Origin: Hyphomicrobiales bacterium | Lineage (GTDB): Bacteria > Pseudomonadota > Alphaproteobacteria > Rhizobiales > Beijerinckiaceae | Direction: 5' to 3' | NCBI GenBank assembly: GCA_015655535.1 | Contig: JAATEW010000276.1 | Span: 1 to 9,548 of the forward strand | DNA: 9,548 nucleotides | Part shown: positions 7,942-9,548 of the stretch, in pieces | Position numbering within the stretch: position 1 is the stretch's first letter | Layout of the letters: each line of letters begins with the position of its first letter | Translations under genes and position numbers: made by a program | Notes under the pieces: generated by a model | Told to the model about the DNA's origin: nothing | What the model saw: the letters and a program-made list of their open reading frames with translations, nothing else | Database searches by the model: none

Positions 7942-7961
7942 TTATATGTATATACATATAA
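7942..7961. promoter_or_regulatory. 20-bp perfect AT-rich palindrome, candidate operator
   Basis: TTATATGTATATACATATAA reads the same on both strands and is centred at 7951/7952. It ends 45 bp upstream of the hydrolase ATG, where an operator or core promoter is expected. The inner TGTATATACA resembles half-sites of GntR-type repressors, but that assignment is a guess. No regulator gene is in the window. Confidence 0.5.
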
Positions 7962-7999
7962 TCTGCCGGCAAAAATCACATATTCGTGCGTCATCGTTC

Positions 8000-8009
8000 C
8001 GGATATCCG
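8000..8009. repeat. 10-bp perfect palindrome CGGATATCCG
   Basis: A short perfect palindrome in the gap between adaptor 2 and the hydrolase. It lies between the 20-bp palindrome and the 8-N8-8 inverted repeat. A further 8-bp palindrome, TGCCGGCA, is at 7964-7971. On its own each could be chance. Confidence 0.3.
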
Positions 8010-8022
8010 CTGCTCGGAAGGG

Positions 8023-8046
8023 GTGTTCATGTCAGGAAATGAACAC
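8023..8046. promoter_or_regulatory. 8-N8-8 inverted repeat, candidate operator or hairpin
   Basis: GTGTTCAT (8023-8030) and ATGAACAC (8039-8046) are perfect inverted copies separated by 8 nt. The site is about 107 bp downstream of the adaptor 2 stop and about 125 bp upstream of the hydrolase start. As RNA it would make an 8-bp stem, but no T-run follows on the minus strand, so a protein-binding site is at least as likely as a terminator. Confidence 0.4.
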
Positions 8047-8152
8047 GGGACGCGCCAAGAAAGGTGATTGGCACGGCTCATGACGGCCGGCCTGAAACTT
8101 CAGTGCTTGGCAAACTGTGGACTTCGGTAATGACAGGGCCAGCAATGGCAGC

Positions 8153-9064
8153 CTACCTCTGCCCTTCGAGCGGCACCGGGCGCACCGGATCGCCTTCGCG
8201 CAAAAAGGCGCCGGCCCGCGCGACGACGATCTCGCCCGCCGTCAGACCCTCCTGAATCTGCGCATCCTTGCCCGACAGCGGGCCGATTTTGACGAGTTTC
8301 GTCTCGACATGATTGTTGCGCACGACCTGCACGACCGAGCCTTGCGGACCATAGAGGATCGAAGACAAAGGTATGGTCGCGCCGCAAGTGCGCACCGTAT
8401 CGATCGAGGCTTTTGCAAACATGCCAAGCCTGACGCCAGCCCTGCTGCGCAATTGAATCCGTGCGCTCGAGGATTGCGTGAGCGGATCGACCTGCGGATC
8501 GATGAGGCGCACGGTGCCTGCGAGTTCCGTCCCGTCGAGCGCCTCGATCCGCGCTGTCTGTCCAGGCTTGATTTTAGCAGCTTCCGTCAAAGCGACCTGA
8601 ACCACGAGTTCGAGATCGCCGTCGCGGATGATCCGGAACAGCGGGTCGCCGCGCGACGAGGCGGGCATGCCGATCGCCAAGGTTTTATGCAGGACCATCC
8701 CGGTCGCGGGCGCCGAAACGGTCACATTGTTCGGGCCGGCCGACATATATTCCGGACGCACGAGCTGCGCCAAAGCCTGGCCCGAGGTGACCGAGGCGCC
8801 ATCTTCGACGAGCACTTTGGAAATCTTCAGGCCTTCGACGTCGGGACGCACGAGAACCTCTTCCCGCGCCTCGATATGGCCGGTCAATTGGACGCTATCG
8901 ACGAAACAGGCGCTCTTCGCTTTGACAGTGCTGACGGCCATGCCCTGCGGCTCGGCAGCCCTCGCCTGGGAGGCGAGGCAAATGAGGGCGGCGCAAAGAC
9001 AAGGCAAAATCGAAAGGGCGGCACGGCATGCCGTCAAAATCGGTTTCATGCAAAAGGGCTTCAT
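8153..9064 (-). CDS. RND periplasmic adaptor (membrane fusion protein), adaptor 2
   Basis: This is a paralogue of adaptor 1 along its whole length. With the start at ATG 9064 it has 303 residues: signal peptide 1-36 (cleavage near SQARA-AEP), first lipoyl half about 70-102, second half about 115-146 (VSAPATGMVLHK), beta-barrel about 147-225 and membrane-proximal domain about 227-298. Only about 12 residues join the lipoyl halves, so the coiled-coil hairpin is absent. The mature form has exactly two cysteines, Cys53 (SACFVD) and Cys227 (VRTCGA), equivalent to those of adaptor 1. No pump gene adjoins it; the nearest is the one at 175-3402. In-frame starts at 9118 (ATG) and 9127 (GTG) would give a signal peptide over 50 residues long, and 9049 is also possible. 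No start has a good ribosome site. It follows the cytochrome gene on the same strand and may be co-transcribed with it. Confidence 0.87.
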   Translation of the reverse strand: MKPFCMKPILTACRAALSILPCLCAALICLASQARAAEPQGMAVSTVKAKSACFVDSVQLTGHIEAREEVLVRPDVEGLKISKVLVEDGASVTSGQALAQLVRPEYMSAGPNNVTVSAPATGMVLHKTLAIGMPASSRGDPLFRIIRDGDLELVVQVALTEAAKIKPGQTARIEALDGTELAGTVRLIDPQVDPLTQSSSARIQLRSRAGVRLGMFAKASIDTVRTCGATIPLSSILYGPQGSVVQVVRNNHVETKLVKIGPLSGKDAQIQEGLTAGEIVVARAGAFLREGDPVRPVPLEGQR

Positions 9065-9079
9065 GATGACGGCTCGGAC

Positions 9080-9103
9080 CTGGGCGCCTGTCGTGGCGCC
9101 CAG
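9080..9103 (-). repeat. 9-bp perfect GC-rich stem-loop between cytochrome and adaptor 2
   Basis: CTGGGCGCC (9080-9088) and GGCGCCCAG (9095-9103) are perfect inverted copies around a 6-nt loop. If adaptor 2 starts at 9064, this lies in the intercistronic leader, 15 nt before the start and about 110 nt after the cytochrome stop. It could protect the upstream message, limit read-through or control translation of adaptor 2. No T-run follows, so it is not a classical terminator. Confidence 0.5.
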
Positions 9104-9212
9104 CCTATCTTGTGTCATCTTGTCCACGGCGGGACAAGTACAGCTTTAAGATGCGCTGGACGCGCGCGGCGCGATGTGATCGAAATCACCTCCGGGCCGC
9201 ATGGATCAAGCG

Positions 9213-9548
9213 TCAGATTCCGAAACAGGCATTGATTGATTTCTCGAATTCCGGCGGCGGCGTAACCATCTTGTCCGGACGGCCGCGGCCCAGCGCGTCG
9301 GTCGAGCGGGCGCGCAAATAAATATAGATCGGGTCGATATAGCACATGACGTTTTTATTCTCGCCGAAGCTCGGCATCACGAGATCGTTGGCGGTGTTGA
9401 CGTCCTTCTTGCCTTGAATGACGGTCGCCGTGAAATCCGCGTAGCTCATCGTCTTCAGCGCATCGACAAGCGACGGCGCATAGCTCGATCCAAGTCCATC
9501 CGGCCCGTGGCATTGCAGGCAATTGGCGCCATATTGGACGAAGCCGAC
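9213..9548 (-). CDS. xoxG: XoxG-like methanol-metabolism cytochrome c, C-terminal part (partial)
   Basis: The frame is open from the right edge to TGA at 9215-9213, giving the last 111 residues. They hold the haem-binding motif CLQCH (fragment residues 10-14), a likely axial methionine in VMPSFG (Met58), and the segment NVMCYIDPIYIYLRARS followed by GRGRP. I associate that segment with the cytochromes that take electrons from PQQ alcohol dehydrogenases of the XoxF type. Two further cysteines, Cys69 (NVMCYI) and Cys108 (NACFGI), fit the four-cysteine methanol-related cytochrome group as I recall it. The mature protein would be periplasmic. The N-terminus, signal peptide and any xoxF/xoxJ lie outside the window, so the exact symbol is tentative. 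The next gene downstream on the same strand is adaptor 2. Confidence 0.75.
   Translation of the reverse strand, partial: VGFVQYGANCLQCHGPDGLGSSYAPSLVDALKTMSYADFTATVIQGKKDVNTANDLVMPSFGENKNVMCYIDPIYIYLRARSTDALGRGRPDKMVTPPPEFEKSINACFGI

Noticed and set aside
8117..9235. 372-residue open frame on the plus strand opposite adaptor 2
   Set aside because: It is the antisense shadow of a clear adaptor gene. The long frame comes from codon bias.
9213..9548. Cytochrome cL (MxaG) of the calcium methanol dehydrogenase
   Set aside because: The segment after the haem site (VMPSFG, NVMCYID, YLRARS, GRGRP) does not match my memory of MxaG and fits the XoxG-like group better.

Overview
The window looks like high-GC alphaproteobacterial DNA, probably from a methylotroph of the order Hyphomicrobiales (Beijerinckiaceae- or Methylobacteriaceae-like). 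Two things suggest this. The right edge carries the 3' end of an XoxG-like, methanol-metabolism type cytochrome c, and the middle carries a B12-dependent radical SAM protein that reads as the hopanoid C-2 methylase HpnP. The genus is an inference, not something seen directly.

Layout from left to right. Positions 1-118 hold the 3' end of an unrecognised plus-strand gene. It converges on an RND (HAE-1 type) inner-membrane pump gene (175-3402, minus). The pump is translationally coupled (TAATG overlap) to an upstream periplasmic adaptor gene, here adaptor 1 (3402-4376, minus). A gene-free stretch of about 700 bp (4377-5076) follows, with a cluster of short perfect stem-loops close to adaptor 1. 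Then come hpnP (5077-6678, plus), a convergent 112-bp gap, a secreted MetX-like alpha/beta hydrolase (6791-7897, minus), a 255-bp palindrome-rich gap, a second adaptor gene (8153-9064, minus), and the 3' end of the XoxG-like cytochrome gene (9213-9548, minus).

Reading along the minus strand, the order is cytochrome c, adaptor 2, hydrolase, [hpnP on the other strand], adaptor 1, RND pump. The two adaptors are clear paralogues. Each mature protein has exactly two cysteines at equivalent positions, and both lack the alpha-helical hairpin that normally reaches a TolC-type outer-membrane channel. No outer-membrane factor gene is present. The most interesting reading is an RND system with two hairpin-less, putatively disulfide-stapled adaptors linked to the periplasmic (probably lanthanide-dependent) methanol oxidation machinery. 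The hydrolase and hpnP may have been inserted into an originally continuous cytochrome-adaptor-adaptor-pump block. The substrate cannot be deduced from the sequence.

The other candidate novelties are regulatory: a 20-bp perfect AT-rich palindrome and an 8-N8-8 inverted repeat in front of the hydrolase, a 9-bp GC-rich stem-loop between the cytochrome and adaptor 2, and the stem-loop cluster in front of adaptor 1. I found no CRISPR array, tRNA, rRNA, insertion sequence or tandem repeat.
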